Of a stretch of DNA of 64,000 bases, positions 48,801-58,164 are shown one piece after another (within the stretch, counting starts at the first letter, position 1; each line of letters opens with the position of its first letter). Made by a program: the position numbers and the translations under genes. The stretch covers positions 263,722 to 327,721 of the forward strand of contig CAJNDS010002483.1 of the NCBI GenBank assembly GCA_905221605.1. Direction: 5' to 3'. The DNA comes from Symbiodinium natans. Lineage: Eukaryota > Sar > Dinophyceae > Suessiales > Symbiodiniaceae. Under the pieces are notes generated by a model. The model saw nothing but the letters and a program-made list of their open reading frames with translations. It had not been told where the DNA came from and made no database searches.

Positions 48801-51800
48801 CGATTCCTGCTGCTAAAGGGGATAGTAAGGGGCACAATACGGGTAAGAGTAAGGCGGGAAGCCCTCAGGTAGATCCGAAGGCTAACACCCCTAGCCCTAA
48901 GAAGCCCCCTAAGGCAAAGAAGGTAGAAATAAGCCCTGATGCCAATGAGGGAGGCGCTGATGCCCAGCTTAACTCCTTGTGTACCCCCAACCTGCAGCTT
49001 GAGCCAGAGGCGATTTGCTTGACAGCGTCACTGAAAGGAATCTCTGAGGACAAACCCCGTGGACTCGTGGACGGGGGAGCAAGTCACAACCTGAGATTCG
49101 CTGGTCCACATGAGTACAAGAGTGCCAGGGCGGTGACTGTTAAGTTAGCGTCTGGGAAGGCCTATGACTTAAGAATGAATACCGTAGGTACGTTGCTGAG
49201 CCCTAACCCGAACGTGCAACCCATAGTGGCAATGGGCTTGTGTACACGGTTATTGGGATGTAAGGTCGCATGGGAGGACAATGAGTGCAATATACATCAC
49301 CCACTAGAAGGACCCATTGAAGTGACGATGGTAGATGATTGCCCAGAAGTCTCCCATACCACATGCCTTAGTCTGATCCAACAAATTGAAGAACAGCGTA
49401 GTAAGCTCATGCTGAAGGCCCTGCGAAATGATTGCCCAGACCCCGCTGACTGGTTGCGTATGCCGAAGGATGAGTTCCTGGAGCATCTTGAGGACTGGGC
49501 GTTGGACCTATGGGGTTTGCCCTCGTCGAATGCGCCACTGATCCCAACTGAGGGATACGGCAGCCAGGACACCGGGTTAAACAGGCATCGGAGAAGAAGG
49601 ATTAACAGGGGGAAGGTGGTTCTGTGCTTTGCCCCGGGAAACCCAAAGTGGAACTTCAAGGGATCCCAGGAAATCTTGAGGGTAGACAACAGGCCGGGCC
49701 AGGGGCTAGAGAATCAGGCGCTGTACCAGTATCTTCTTCTGTGGGCTCGTGAGGGTCTCATAGAGGGGGTTGTTGGGGAGCTGCCTGAGGGTGATCTGGC
49801 CTTCAGACGATGTATTGTGCTGACCGAGGTAGCCCTCCAAGGAGTGTGGCACGGGTCAGCTAAGACCAAACAAGCCCTTGTCATCTTAAAGTCACCAGAA
49901 CAAAGCAAGCAGTGTCAGGATGTTGGAGCACAAAAGGTGTCCGCCCGATGGTCCCTTAAGCTGGTCTCTTTCGATCTTGGAGCCTTGGATGGTCTGTCCG
50001 TTGGGCCAACACATGTCTTGACTAACAGTGGTCACTTGTGGGAAGCCCTTGAAGAGGTGCGAATCCCCAGAAACGCACCGTGGATCCCATCGGAGCACTC
50101 TGATGGGGAACCAGCTCGTCGAGTGTGGCCGACGTCCCTTTGCACTGTGGTTCACCAAGCCATGGCCGAGTGGCAGCAGGGTTTGAAGCATCGTGAGGAC
50201 AAGGATAGGCTGCGGGTCTCCAGGCTTCAGCACCTTCTTGCACTGGGGTGGGAACCGGGGGAGATGGATGATGCGTGTATCCTTCGGTCTTTGAAGCCCA
50301 GATCCAAGGAGATGTTTCGAAAGCACTGCCTAGCAGGGCATCGCCCGTGGCGGGCGGACTGTGCTGCATGTGTGGACTCCATGGCCCATATCAGACCTCA
50401 CCGTCGCCTTAAGATGTCCCGGGTTTGTGGCTTGAACATTGACGTTTCGGGCCCTCATAGGACGGCCGATTCGGAAGATCAAGATGTCGCTCGCCCTAGG
50501 TATTTTCTGGTTGGCAACTACTCTTTCCCGATGTTCCAGTATCCGGCTGATGCGAAGCCGGAGTCGGAATCCATACCTGTCGAAGCACCCATCCCCGATG
50601 AGTGGGTTGACGAGCCTGAGGAAAACCCTTTGCCAGAACCGGGGGAGTGCGAGGGAGCGGGAGTCTGGGAGGAAGCTGAAGAGCCTGATAGGCGCGGGGT
50701 GGACTGGATTGATGAGGCCAGGGTAAAAGGGGAGAATAAGAAGTGGGATACGGTTATTGCGGGATGTAAAGAGCCATCATATAAGGTCCTTAATATTCCC
50801 TTACTTGAAATCCTGCCGACCAAGTCTCCCCAAGCTATCGTAAGTGCACTGAACCGCTTCTATGCGAAACTGCGAAGCTGGGGCCTCCCTGTGTTCAGGC
50901 TTCATTCAGACCATGCCCAGGCCTTGACTCATAAAAGTGTGAGTGACTGGGCCGCACACCGTGGAATATATAAGACCACTGCAATGCCCGAGCAGCCTGC
51001 AGGAATAGGGAAGGCTGAGCAGCTGGTAAAGGCAATAAAGGCACAGGTTCGAGCCCTGCTGATATCCTCCGGTGCTCCGCCAGCTCTGTGGCCACATGCT
51101 GCCCGGTATGCTTGCGCCAGTTTGCAGAGGAGAGCCCTTCTCAAAGTTGGCCATGACTCCAAACCATTGGTTCCCTTCTATGCTGTTGTCAAGTTTCGGT
51201 CGCGTACCTGGAGGGACACTAAGTGGGGGTCAAAGGCCACTCAGGGAAGATTGGTTGCGCCCAGTACAGATATAAGTAAGGGGTACATAGTAAGGGTGGA
51301 TGATAATGGGGTAAATCGTCTGTATGCAACCACCTTAGTGTATCGCGACTTCCAGGAGGAGCCTGAACCGCCCACCATAGAAGGCCCAGATGAGCCGGCG
51401 CCTGTGGTGCTCCCGTCAGGGGCAGTGGTCGGCAGACCGGCGCCTGAAGGTGCGGCCGAAATTCAGGTGCCGCCTGAAGTTGCAAATCCAATAGCTGAGG
51501 CACCCAAGGTCTTGCCCGACGGATCTCTTGATGTTGAAGCAGATGACACCTGCCATGTGCACTTGCTACAGTCCAATGCCCCGACTGTCGGTGAGTTGGG
51601 GGTTGTAGTTGAGGACCTTAGGGGCGAAGCGCTTGAAGCGTCTACGAGGTCCTTGATGGGGTATGCCATGCGTTACCATGTCGTGTCAGACGATGATTTG
51701 GACAACCTTGCAGGGCAGATAGGAATCCAACCCATGAACTACCGCTGCCGCAGCAATATTGCTGCGTTGCTCAAAGAGTGGTGCAGTCGCTCCGAGGGCA

Positions 51801-54800
51801 TTCGAGCTAGTAGCACTGGTTGTAGCCGCACTGTAGGGGTGTACCATTACGGGGGAGTAGTGGGTTTAACGCGTGACCATGAAAGCTTCCCAGGCATCAC
51901 GGCCTTGCTGGCCAACCTGGTGAAACAGTTGACGCCTGGAGTGTGCTTCTCTGCGGTCAGCGTGTCATGGCAAGCCCGCCATGTCCCTCACCGAGACATG
52001 CATAATGCAAAAAACACACCAAATATCCTCATTCCCTTGATGCTCCCGAAGCAAGGTGGTCGCTTGTGGCTGTCGGTTGCGCCCGGTGACATAGTCGTTG
52101 GCCCGATACAAATGTGCACATTGCCTGACGGGCAAGAGCAGGCCGGACAGGTTCTTGGTTTAAAGCCCTGGGTTCCCACTGTGTTCGACGCAAAGCGCTG
52201 GCATGCCACTACATCCTACCAGTCTGAGGAACCCCGCTTGGTGGTGGTTGCCTACATGCCTGTGCTAGCCGCTCGGCTAACGACTCCGCAGCGTGATGCC
52301 TTGCGTGCGGTCGGCTTTCCTTGTGATGATGCGAGTGTGTGTGTTGACGAGGGGCTTCGGGCCTGTCAACAGGGGGAGTCTACTCTTGATTCTCTTGACG
52401 CAGATTCTGCGTTGGCTGGTTGTTCTTCAGCTGTGAACGTTACTGGCGCGACCTTGCCATCGCTGGCAGCATGTGCTGGTGTGAGGCCCTGGTGGTGTCC
52501 CCCCGTCCCTGAGCCTGAGACTCAGGAGTATCCTGCAGAGCCATCGCCGCGGTATAACTCCTCTTTAGCCCCTAACGGTTTAGGGCCTTCAACCCTATAT
52601 CAACCCCCTGCGTCCGTGTGTGTGCAGCCTGAGCCTGCCAAAGCTGGTGATGTTGCGCCGATGCCTTCAGATTCCGATGTTCGCTTGCGTGCTGCAAGGG
52701 GGTCCGGGTTAGTGTGGGGGCAGGAGGAGAAACATGGCCCCAGGTGGTATCACGCACTTCCTCTGCCGAACCTAGAGCCTGTAGATGTCGATATGTGTGA
52801 AGATGCTGAAGGTTCCGAGGAGCATCGGGAGGCATTAAGGGTGAGGCTGGAAGGTCTGAGATTATCTGCGTTGGCCACGTTAAGAGATCAGGAGACCGCT
52901 CTTGCAAAAGATGTGCAGGCAGGCTGTGCGGACTTAGCTGAGTCAGCTGCCACACTTCTGGCTCGGATTCATGTGGAGGTCCAGGCCCTTGAAAACTTGC
53001 TTGATTGGTTGTCCGGATATGAAAACTATGACCCCGAGAACGATGGCCAGCAAAACTCCGACCTTCACTTGAGAGCAGTAAGCGTGGACGAAGGAGAGCA
53101 GCTCCTTCAGACCAAAATAGTGTCCATAAATGAGGTGATGGCCGACATCGAAGGCTGGATAGAAGCCCTAAGGTCCGAGCTCACTTCACTGACCGAGGTG
53201 AATGGCGCAACGGGGGTCATCACAGAAGAGGAGGTTAGACAACTTGAGTCTGATCCCACCTTAGAAGTTGTAAGGGTGCCGGGAAAAATTGTTGCGAGCA
53301 TTAAGCCGCCCCGAAAGAAGAAGGCTCGGCTGGTAGCTTGCGGAGACTTTCTTAACCGGCCCAAAAACAGAGGATCACCCACCTTGGATAGAAGGGATCT
53401 GTACTCAGCAGGTATGGACACCTTATCTCTTAGGACCCAATTGGGGGTGGGGGCTCTTTATGGGTGGGATTGCGGGTCTCTTGACGTCAAAACTGCCTTT
53501 TTGACTGCTCCTTATCAGCCAGGCCGGTCAGATGCTCCTGGAAAACGGAAGGTTGTAGTGGTTCGAGTGCCCCAAGCCATGATTGCTGCCGGGTTATGCC
53601 CCCCTAAATCCTGGTTGCGGGTTTTCGGCGCGCTTTACGGATTGCAAGAATCCCCGCATTCATGGTCTCTTGACAGGGATAAAAAACTGAAGTCTGTGGA
53701 GTGGGTTGGGGCATGTGGGCACACCATGAAATTTCTGCAAACGAAGTCAGATGTATCTATGTGGCTAATTTGGGATACCAAAGAACAGCAAATCAAAGGA
53801 TCCTTAGGAGTCTACGTTGATGACCTTCTCTTCATGGCATGCGGCCCCGAGCTGAAGAAGGCTATGCAAGCGGTTCAGAACCTGTGGACATGCTCAGCAC
53901 CCGAGTTCGCGTCGGGAGAGAAAGGTTTGAAGTTTTGCGGCCTGCAAATCTGGAAACGGGACGGATGCATCTGTGTGGGTCAGCCTGACTACATTAACGA
54001 CTTGGCCAATAGATATCCCAATTTAACGCCCTCCCCTAATCTCCCGGATTTGAGACTTGATCCCGAACCTGAAACTGTGGAGATCTCTGACATCCGACAG
54101 GGACAGAAGATAGTGGGAGAGCTCACTTGGATTGCAAACCGCTCTAGAATGGACATTGCCTTTCCAGTGAATCGCCTTAGCAAACTTGTGCTAAAATACC
54201 CTCGGTATGTGTGCGAGGCGGGACGCCAACTGATCCGATATCTGCTCTTCACTGTTGACGTGGTTCTTCAGTATGGTCCCAATGTCCCTTTCCCTGCTGA
54301 CTTTGTCGAGGCCTTAGTGAAAAGGCCCAGCGAGCTGGACTTGTGCACCTTTGCCGATGCGTCTTTCGGTCAGCAAGATGGGAGGTCGCAGAGCGGTGTG
54401 GTGATCACCCTCAACGGATCCCCGTTGGGGTGGATCACCCTCACTCAAGGGTTCATCACGCTTAGCACAGCGGAAAGTGAGCTCGTAGCTGCAGTCGATG
54501 GTATGTCTTTCACCCAAGCACTTAAACCTTTGGTCGACGAGATGTTAGGCAAAGTAACCACTTGGTTCGTGTATGGGGATAGTGTATCGTGCCAAAGTGT
54601 CCTCCTTTACCCCGCCGGAGCGTGGAGAACCCGACACCTAAGGCTAAGATGCCGATACTACCACGAGTTAATTGAAGAAGACCTAATAAGGCCCCACCAC
54701 ATACCTGGAAAATTTATGCCCGCAGACGTCTTGACTAAGCCGATGATGTTCCCTAAGTTGGCCAGCCTGTTGGAAATGGTAGGAGTAGGAGGGATACCCA

Positions 54801-56125
54801 CCTTATCTAAAGTGACTAAGTCCGCCCCAAAGAAAAAAGGAACCCCTAACCAGAAAGTAAGTGACAACCCGGGTTCCAGTAGCATTGCCGGCCCTTCCTC
54901 TACAGCAGTGCGACTGCTGGTTTTCGTCAGCTGTGTTCAGTCTGCCCGAGCATCGGATGAAAGCGTGAGCGTAGCTGAGGACTCCTGGTTCCTCTGGCTA
55001 CAGTCCAGCCTTCTGCTGCACCGCCTAATAATCGGGTTTCTGATGGTAATGGTTGGTGTCTTGGGTTACTTGTGTTCATGGTATAAAGGTGAACTAAGGT
55101 CCGCTAGGGTAAGGTTGTTGAGAGCTTTGGCCAATGAGGCGCAACTCGAAGCTCACTTAGAAACCATGCAGCGTGAGGACCTTGACCGACCTCTTCCACT
55201 TGTCCTCCGGGACAACCGGCCTGCAGAGGGCGAGCCTGAGAGCGAAGTGAACTCCGATGTCGGTGAGCCGGATCAGGAACAGGAGCCAACATTGAATGAT
55301 CCGCTGAGTCGCTTGCGTGTCATCTTGTTTGCCGCCGGTGGCCTTGTGTTTCGCATGATTGGGCCCGATGCTGTGCAGGTCATGCTTCTCAGGGAGTTGA
55401 CCCGAGGCATGAGGTTTGCAGTTGCAACAGCTTATGATAACACCCAAGTCCGTGTTCCTGCCCCGCTGGATGACGAGCCAGATTCCAGTTGGTCATATGA
55501 CTCTGCCCGCGGAGACTTCTTGTTGGAGTTGGCAGAAATTCATGCGCGGTTCCGTGACGAAGATGATTACAACCCTGATGCAGTCCTTGAAGCTTTTGAA
55601 AGGTACGAGGCCAATGGAGGAATGATGACAGCAGAGGTCTATGAACCCCTCAGCCCATCAGAGTTAGAAGCACTCCATGAGGCATTGAGGTATTGGACGC
55701 AGCATGGGAGGAGAGCAGATCCAGGCGGTGAGCTTGTCCGGTATGTAGATGATGTTGGCATCGTAGGACCGCCTCACATGATAAATGAGGAGGTCTGGAG
55801 GCTCGAAGCTGAGGCTTTCGGGTACCCGATAGCACAGGCCGTGCTGTCAGTGGTGCTTCGGGGCTATGACTTCGATCTGGACCAGCTGTCTGAGGAAACG
55901 CGTCACGAGCTTCACGTTTTGGGCTACGAGCATCTGTTTGCACCAAACCGGCTACAGGAACCAAGAGCTGAGTTCGAGGGCGATGATGAAACTGTTGTCC
56001 GGGCTGCGCTTGTGCTGTACCACAGTGGCTATGGCTTTGACTGGGAGCAATTCTCAGAGAGGCGGCAGGACATGTACCACTGGTTCATGGGGAATTGGCT
56101 CCAGGACCTTCACGAGGTGGATTGA
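45893..56125 (+). CDS. Copia-type gag-pol polyprotein with oxygenase-like module, 3410 aa
   Basis: One ORF from ATG 45893 (56 bp after the LTR) to TGA 56125; processing by its own protease is expected. Domains by residue: 1-620 Pro/Ser-rich, probably disordered. About 625-865 gag core. C922/C931/C937/H941 is a C-x8-C-x5-C-x3-H zinc motif; C951/C954/H959/C964 is a CCHC knuckle. D1060 (VDGGAS) is the aspartic protease. HCLAGH...CAAC near 1495 is a compact HHCC, and D1517, D1673 and E1709 form a DD35E integrase, with an acidic insert between the first two. About 1890-2130 has H2033-R-D2035, H2104 and R2115, the metal and 2-oxoglutarate ligands of a 2OG-Fe(II) oxygenase fold. About 2270-2420 is likely coiled coil. 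RT follows with D2531 and YVDD 2641-2644. RNase H has D2822, E2861 and D2896, then ADVLTKP. A hydrophobic stretch at 3005-3020, a transmembrane helix near 3043-3063 and a C-terminal domain with a duplicated GYxFDxxQxSE motif (3324 and 3379) follow. It copies its RNA and inserts the cDNA. The roles of the oxygenase and C-terminal parts are unknown. Confidence 0.95.
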   Translation: MDFFRRRFQGGEHPADIPLEGQEAGDTYDGLPNPNLGDQPPSSSNLEDRAATGGADLGDPRSSPAQAQGNVWWSEKANRELLLKHMRPSNLPVSGDEPPYETADRLPRSGPEHFDLAAGDSSGASGGYSENMLLLGLPDGKETPVSSEASRAGPGPLQADLGRSSADGRHSGSEGRALEPDRKAIDDLVRLQQLLERSRAPEMGWQPPGLNSGAQVSAAATLPATELIHLAQHGNQAADPFMMAILQRLERAERSRSTSTLHSALEGPTGPMSTADQHVASSSRRVGDLYKAGLNADMYRAVEPQGLSREDGDMRDLRGVGVGFPGRADVASLGNLPQGSLRERDSAPYVPISPQPFPQAPSTPRHPEGPHLGCRGNFNLPDPFASIEPRPSPCAITDGALHAGARSGCRGVESLSRFAIPPGLTGEPRQQDYNPGNLKVWDKDLLGEWIGSSGFEGTMRPRLEPVPKLPAASHNPYVPEPAMPVIRSRGWEAHAAPPQQPHALSLIDLDPVPVTTGPSAMTGTAFPPLIDILSPKAKTPFVSGLGFSKEDSEPANTPRTPRVGTSGGAAYTPGGTRVPDGPPPATPPRVSFGPTTMVPLPPSPIPAPPASPWGIGTPDKSEEPSKLVQNLPLLEVIEGSAEASVTTGDWMARIGPLMRSLSPGAPGWWSQVVSTATEYYQQWLKSDSLQRLAIKSDVVAQGATLEYGHLRRVEERGSVLVLQAFPPTLQSEAVSVRALGTVSLLFLAMTKYQPGGTGEKSAILSFLTQPQLEGGNGVQSNHAALRKWERLYRRCVELGLAPPDPTLLVRALDGLGKTIGNKSPHIAFRLATFRHQYQLDAIPNETSVLQYCQLLLAEAEAWMIAASAGGEPAKHPRVATMNQDPATAHDSPAKPPAGKAKGGNKGGRNKGEGGPLTAEGSCKFFMSDAGCRYGKPCIHPHPSLAPADGKCFNCGSVEHGAAECTRPKGAIPAAKGDSKGHNTGKSKAGSPQVDPKANTPSPKKPPKAKKVEISPDANEGGADAQLNSLCTPNLQLEPEAICLTASLKGISEDKPRGLVDGGASHNLRFAGPHEYKSARAVTVKLASGKAYDLRMNTVGTLLSPNPNVQPIVAMGLCTRLLGCKVAWEDNECNIHHPLEGPIEVTMVDDCPEVSHTTCLSLIQQIEEQRSKLMLKALRNDCPDPADWLRMPKDEFLEHLEDWALDLWGLPSSNAPLIPTEGYGSQDTGLNRHRRRRINRGKVVLCFAPGNPKWNFKGSQEILRVDNRPGQGLENQALYQYLLLWAREGLIEGVVGELPEGDLAFRRCIVLTEVALQGVWHGSAKTKQALVILKSPEQSKQCQDVGAQKVSARWSLKLVSFDLGALDGLSVGPTHVLTNSGHLWEALEEVRIPRNAPWIPSEHSDGEPARRVWPTSLCTVVHQAMAEWQQGLKHREDKDRLRVSRLQHLLALGWEPGEMDDACILRSLKPRSKEMFRKHCLAGHRPWRADCAACVDSMAHIRPHRRLKMSRVCGLNIDVSGPHRTADSEDQDVARPRYFLVGNYSFPMFQYPADAKPESESIPVEAPIPDEWVDEPEENPLPEPGECEGAGVWEEAEEPDRRGVDWIDEARVKGENKKWDTVIAGCKEPSYKVLNIPLLEILPTKSPQAIVSALNRFYAKLRSWGLPVFRLHSDHAQALTHKSVSDWAAHRGIYKTTAMPEQPAGIGKAEQLVKAIKAQVRALLISSGAPPALWPHAARYACASLQRRALLKVGHDSKPLVPFYAVVKFRSRTWRDTKWGSKATQGRLVAPSTDISKGYIVRVDDNGVNRLYATTLVYRDFQEEPEPPTIEGPDEPAPVVLPSGAVVGRPAPEGAAEIQVPPEVANPIAEAPKVLPDGSLDVEADDTCHVHLLQSNAPTVGELGVVVEDLRGEALEASTRSLMGYAMRYHVVSDDDLDNLAGQIGIQPMNYRCRSNIAALLKEWCSRSEGIRASSTGCSRTVGVYHYGGVVGLTRDHESFPGITALLANLVKQLTPGVCFSAVSVSWQARHVPHRDMHNAKNTPNILIPLMLPKQGGRLWLSVAPGDIVVGPIQMCTLPDGQEQAGQVLGLKPWVPTVFDAKRWHATTSYQSEEPRLVVVAYMPVLAARLTTPQRDALRAVGFPCDDASVCVDEGLRACQQGESTLDSLDADSALAGCSSAVNVTGATLPSLAACAGVRPWWCPPVPEPETQEYPAEPSPRYNSSLAPNGLGPSTLYQPPASVCVQPEPAKAGDVAPMPSDSDVRLRAARGSGLVWGQEEKHGPRWYHALPLPNLEPVDVDMCEDAEGSEEHREALRVRLEGLRLSALATLRDQETALAKDVQAGCADLAESAATLLARIHVEVQALENLLDWLSGYENYDPENDGQQNSDLHLRAVSVDEGEQLLQTKIVSINEVMADIEGWIEALRSELTSLTEVNGATGVITEEEVRQLESDPTLEVVRVPGKIVASIKPPRKKKARLVACGDFLNRPKNRGSPTLDRRDLYSAGMDTLSLRTQLGVGALYGWDCGSLDVKTAFLTAPYQPGRSDAPGKRKVVVVRVPQAMIAAGLCPPKSWLRVFGALYGLQESPHSWSLDRDKKLKSVEWVGACGHTMKFLQTKSDVSMWLIWDTKEQQIKGSLGVYVDDLLFMACGPELKKAMQAVQNLWTCSAPEFASGEKGLKFCGLQIWKRDGCICVGQPDYINDLANRYPNLTPSPNLPDLRLDPEPETVEISDIRQGQKIVGELTWIANRSRMDIAFPVNRLSKLVLKYPRYVCEAGRQLIRYLLFTVDVVLQYGPNVPFPADFVEALVKRPSELDLCTFADASFGQQDGRSQSGVVITLNGSPLGWITLTQGFITLSTAESELVAAVDGMSFTQALKPLVDEMLGKVTTWFVYGDSVSCQSVLLYPAGAWRTRHLRLRCRYYHELIEEDLIRPHHIPGKFMPADVLTKPMMFPKLASLLEMVGVGGIPTLSKVTKSAPKKKGTPNQKVSDNPGSSSIAGPSSTAVRLLVFVSCVQSARASDESVSVAEDSWFLWLQSSLLLHRLIIGFLMVMVGVLGYLCSWYKGELRSARVRLLRALANEAQLEAHLETMQREDLDRPLPLVLRDNRPAEGEPESEVNSDVGEPDQEQEPTLNDPLSRLRVILFAAGGLVFRMIGPDAVQVMLLRELTRGMRFAVATAYDNTQVRVPAPLDDEPDSSWSYDSARGDFLLELAEIHARFRDEDDYNPDAVLEAFERYEANGGMMTAEVYEPLSPSELEALHEALRYWTQHGRRADPGGELVRYVDDVGIVGPPHMINEEVWRLEAEAFGYPIAQAVLSVVLRGYDFDLDQLSEETRHELHVLGYEHLFAPNRLQEPRAEFEGDDETVVRAALVLYHSGYGFDWEQFSERRQDMYHWFMGNWLQDLHEVD

Positions 56126-56644
56126 GCTAAGTAAGCCCATGAAAATGGCATACCTTGAACACCCATAAACACCCGCATAATCATCCAAAACCCGTAAAAA
56201 TTGCATAATCGCAAAAAAAAAAAAAACCTATAAAAATTGTCTGCTGTGGCGCCGAAGAGTGCCACCACGGCACCTCGCTAATGGGCGAGCTGTTGCTAAA
56301 CCATCCCCTTGAACTGTCTTGGCTTGCTTTAGATTTTCTGCTAGGATAGTGGGTGGCCCGGGGGCCTAGTGCTTTGGATAGGGTTGTAGGGAGGACTGTT
56401 AGGTCAAGGCCGTTGTGGGTCCGTTAACTACTTAAGATCCCTTTCCTTTCGCTGTGGTCTGCTGAGAGCCCTCATGCAGATACGCATTGCCATTTCCCAT
56501 GCAGCAAGGGTTGATAATACTTTAGGTTAGGATACCCCGCGGATTCCCACACCTAGGGGTTACAGGAGCCTGCCGAAGGCTTGATAGTGGGTTGTAAATA
56601 GCTGGTTGGGTGTCCCGGCAAGCGAAGGTGGAGGCTGCTCCTCC
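56126..56644 (+). other. 3' untranslated region of the element
   Basis: About 520 bp with no credible frame. It contains an A run at 56214-56227 flanked by CGTAAAAATTGCATAA-type words. Confidence 0.7.
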
Positions 56645-56652
56645 AGGGGGAG
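56645..56652 (+). promoter_or_regulatory. Polypurine tract
   Basis: AGGGGGAG immediately before the right LTR, the usual plus-strand primer. Confidence 0.85.
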
Positions 56653-56941
56653 TGTGCTTGCCCCATCTGTATCTGTCCAGGACATGCACATTCCACTGCG
56701 ATCAGCTGCTCAGGCTGTGGTCTTTGGGGTTTTAGGAGGGTTGTATAGCCAGTTATCTCCATCCCCAGGCCCTTACACGATTTTTAAAGTCGTAGCCTTA
56801 AGAGCTTTTGGCTAATCGTAGGCAGACATCATTCATGGCCATCATACAGAGCTATGAAGATACTCTAGACATTTCGTTCTTGCTGCGGTTGAAAAGGAGA
56901 GTCTGAGCGTTTACATCATCTCCAGCCATGGTCTTTCCACA
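56653..56941 (+). repeat. 3' LTR
   Basis: Same length as the 5' LTR and no difference found by eye. Confidence 0.95.
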
Positions 56942-56946
56942 AGGGT
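56942..56946. repeat. Target-site duplication AGGGT (right)
   Basis: Followed by AAAGGGTCC. The empty site would be a telomeric tract meeting exon-like sequence. Confidence 0.85.
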
Positions 56947-57015
56947 AAAGGGTCCGCCAGCTTTGTCGTGGAGGAACAGGCCACCCACACCGCGTAAAAC
57001 TCATGGACCACAGGC
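56947..57015 (-). CDS. Exon-like island (TPVVHEFYAVWVACSSTTK)
   Basis: Open minus frame PKTPVVHEFYAVWVACSSTT then KLADPLPL, touching the retrotransposon's right edge. Probably the exon next to the tract the element landed in. Confidence 0.45.
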
Positions 57016-57047
57016 GTTTTAGGGGCTCTTTTGGAAAAAAACCCTTT

Positions 57048-57215
57048 CCCTACCCCCCCCCCCTCCCCCCCCGCCTTACCCCCCCCACCCGACCCGCCCA
57101 CCCCCACCCCCCCCCCCCCCCCCCCTACCCCCCTTGCCCCGGCCCTCCGCCCACCCCCCCCCCCACCCCCACCCCACCCCACCCCCCCCGGCCCCCCCCC
57201 GCCCCCCCCCCCCCA
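57048..57215. repeat. C-rich tract
   Basis: C runs of up to 16 with sparse A, T and G. Proline- and glycine-rich frames are artefacts. Confidence 0.9.
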
Positions 57216-57354
57216 ACAGGAACCGCAAAACCCCAAACCTTAAACTTGTTCTCCTGCGGGGTCGGCGGCTTGAGCCGGAGGCTCTTAAATTTAGGGCTTA
57301 GGGAGCCCCAACTCCTGTCTGTCTGGGGTCTGAAGCATGGGCCCTTAATTTGAG

Positions 57355-58075
57355 ACCCCAAACCCTAAGCCCTTAAACCCTAAACCCTAAACCCTAAACC
57401 CGAAACCCACCCCAATAGCCCTTGTACAAAGTTGGCTCAATCAACGACGGAAACAAGCCAATCTCGGCAAGCAATCGTTAAAGATCCGCGGCGAATTAGG
57501 GTTTAGGGTGTGCAGGGTTTGGGCTTAGGTTCTTGGTTTAAGGGCTAAACCCGAAGCCCTAAGCCCTAAGCCCTAAACCCTAAGGTTTCGGCTTCAGGGT
57601 ATGGCATTTCAAGAACAGTTGAGGAATTAGGGTTTAGGGTTTAGGGCGGTTTAGGGTTTAAACCCTAAACCCTAAACCCTAAATCCTAAACCCTAAACCT
57701 TAAACCTAAACCCTAAACCTTAAACCCCAATTGTTGTTCAAACGCAAGGGAGGCACCTGGTCCTTGGCTACCTCTTGGGGAAGGACCGACTCAGGGTTTC
57801 TTGGGCCCTCCTCAACCCTACCCTAGCCCTAAACCCTAGCCCTAAACCCTAGCCCTAAACCCTAAACCCTATAAACCCTAAACCCTAAATCCTAAACCCT
57901 ATACTTTGAACCCCAACCCGAGACCCTAATTAAACCCTTTGAAACCCTAAGCCCCCCTAAACCCGCAAACCCTTGAATCCTAACCTAGGCCCGAATCCCT
58001 AAAGCCCCAACTCTAGCCCAAGTCCCGACCCTAACCCTAAACCCAAAACCCAAAACCCCTAAACCTTAAACCCTA
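57355..58075. repeat. Telomeric repeats, mostly degenerate
   Basis: CCCTAAA at 57360-57400, mixed units at 57640-57725 and 57825-57905, then drift. The island at 57410-57495 is open on plus (QSWLNQRRKQANLGKQSL) but unassigned. Confidence 0.8.
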
Positions 58076-58084
58076 AGCCCGAAA

Positions 58085-58148
58085 TTGAGTGCCGCGCAAG
58101 CTAGTCAGGCCTTCGAGGGGCTTTCCAATGGCCTGCTTTTCGTTCAGG
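58085..58148 (-). CDS. Exon-like island (NEKQAIGKPLEGLTSLRGTQ)
   Basis: GGCTGCAG acceptor, then LNEKQAIGKPLEGLTSLRG. Coding appearance good; function unknown. Confidence 0.45.
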
Positions 58149-58164
58149 CTGCAGCCAGAGCCCC

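Larger units (their letters stand above)
45548..56941 (+). mobile_element. Intact Ty1/copia LTR retrotransposon, 11394 bp
   Basis: TG...CA LTRs of 289 bp at both ends (45548-45836 and 56653-56941) that read as identical. 5-bp target duplication AGGGT, primer site directly after the left LTR, purine tract directly before the right LTR, and a single uninterrupted 10.2-kb ORF. Domain order protease-integrase-RT-RNase H defines Ty1/copia. It is larger than typical copia elements (about 5 kb) because of a long N-terminal gag, an oxygenase-like insert and a C-terminal extension. Identical LTRs and an unbroken ORF imply recent insertion. Confidence 0.95.

Noticed and set aside
51989-52000. Protein-kinase HRD motif
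   Set aside because: HRD at 2033-2035 lacks DFG, a glycine loop and a VAIK lysine, whereas a distal H and R fit an Fe/2OG oxygenase.
55736-55765. Second reverse-transcriptase active site (RYVDDVGIVG, residue 3284)
   Set aside because: No other RT motifs around it, and the real YVDD with its upstream aspartate lies at 2641. Probably coincidence.
45973-56168. Many antisense and alternate-frame ORFs inside the retrotransposon
   Set aside because: Shadows of the 3410-codon frame, which carries all recognised motifs.
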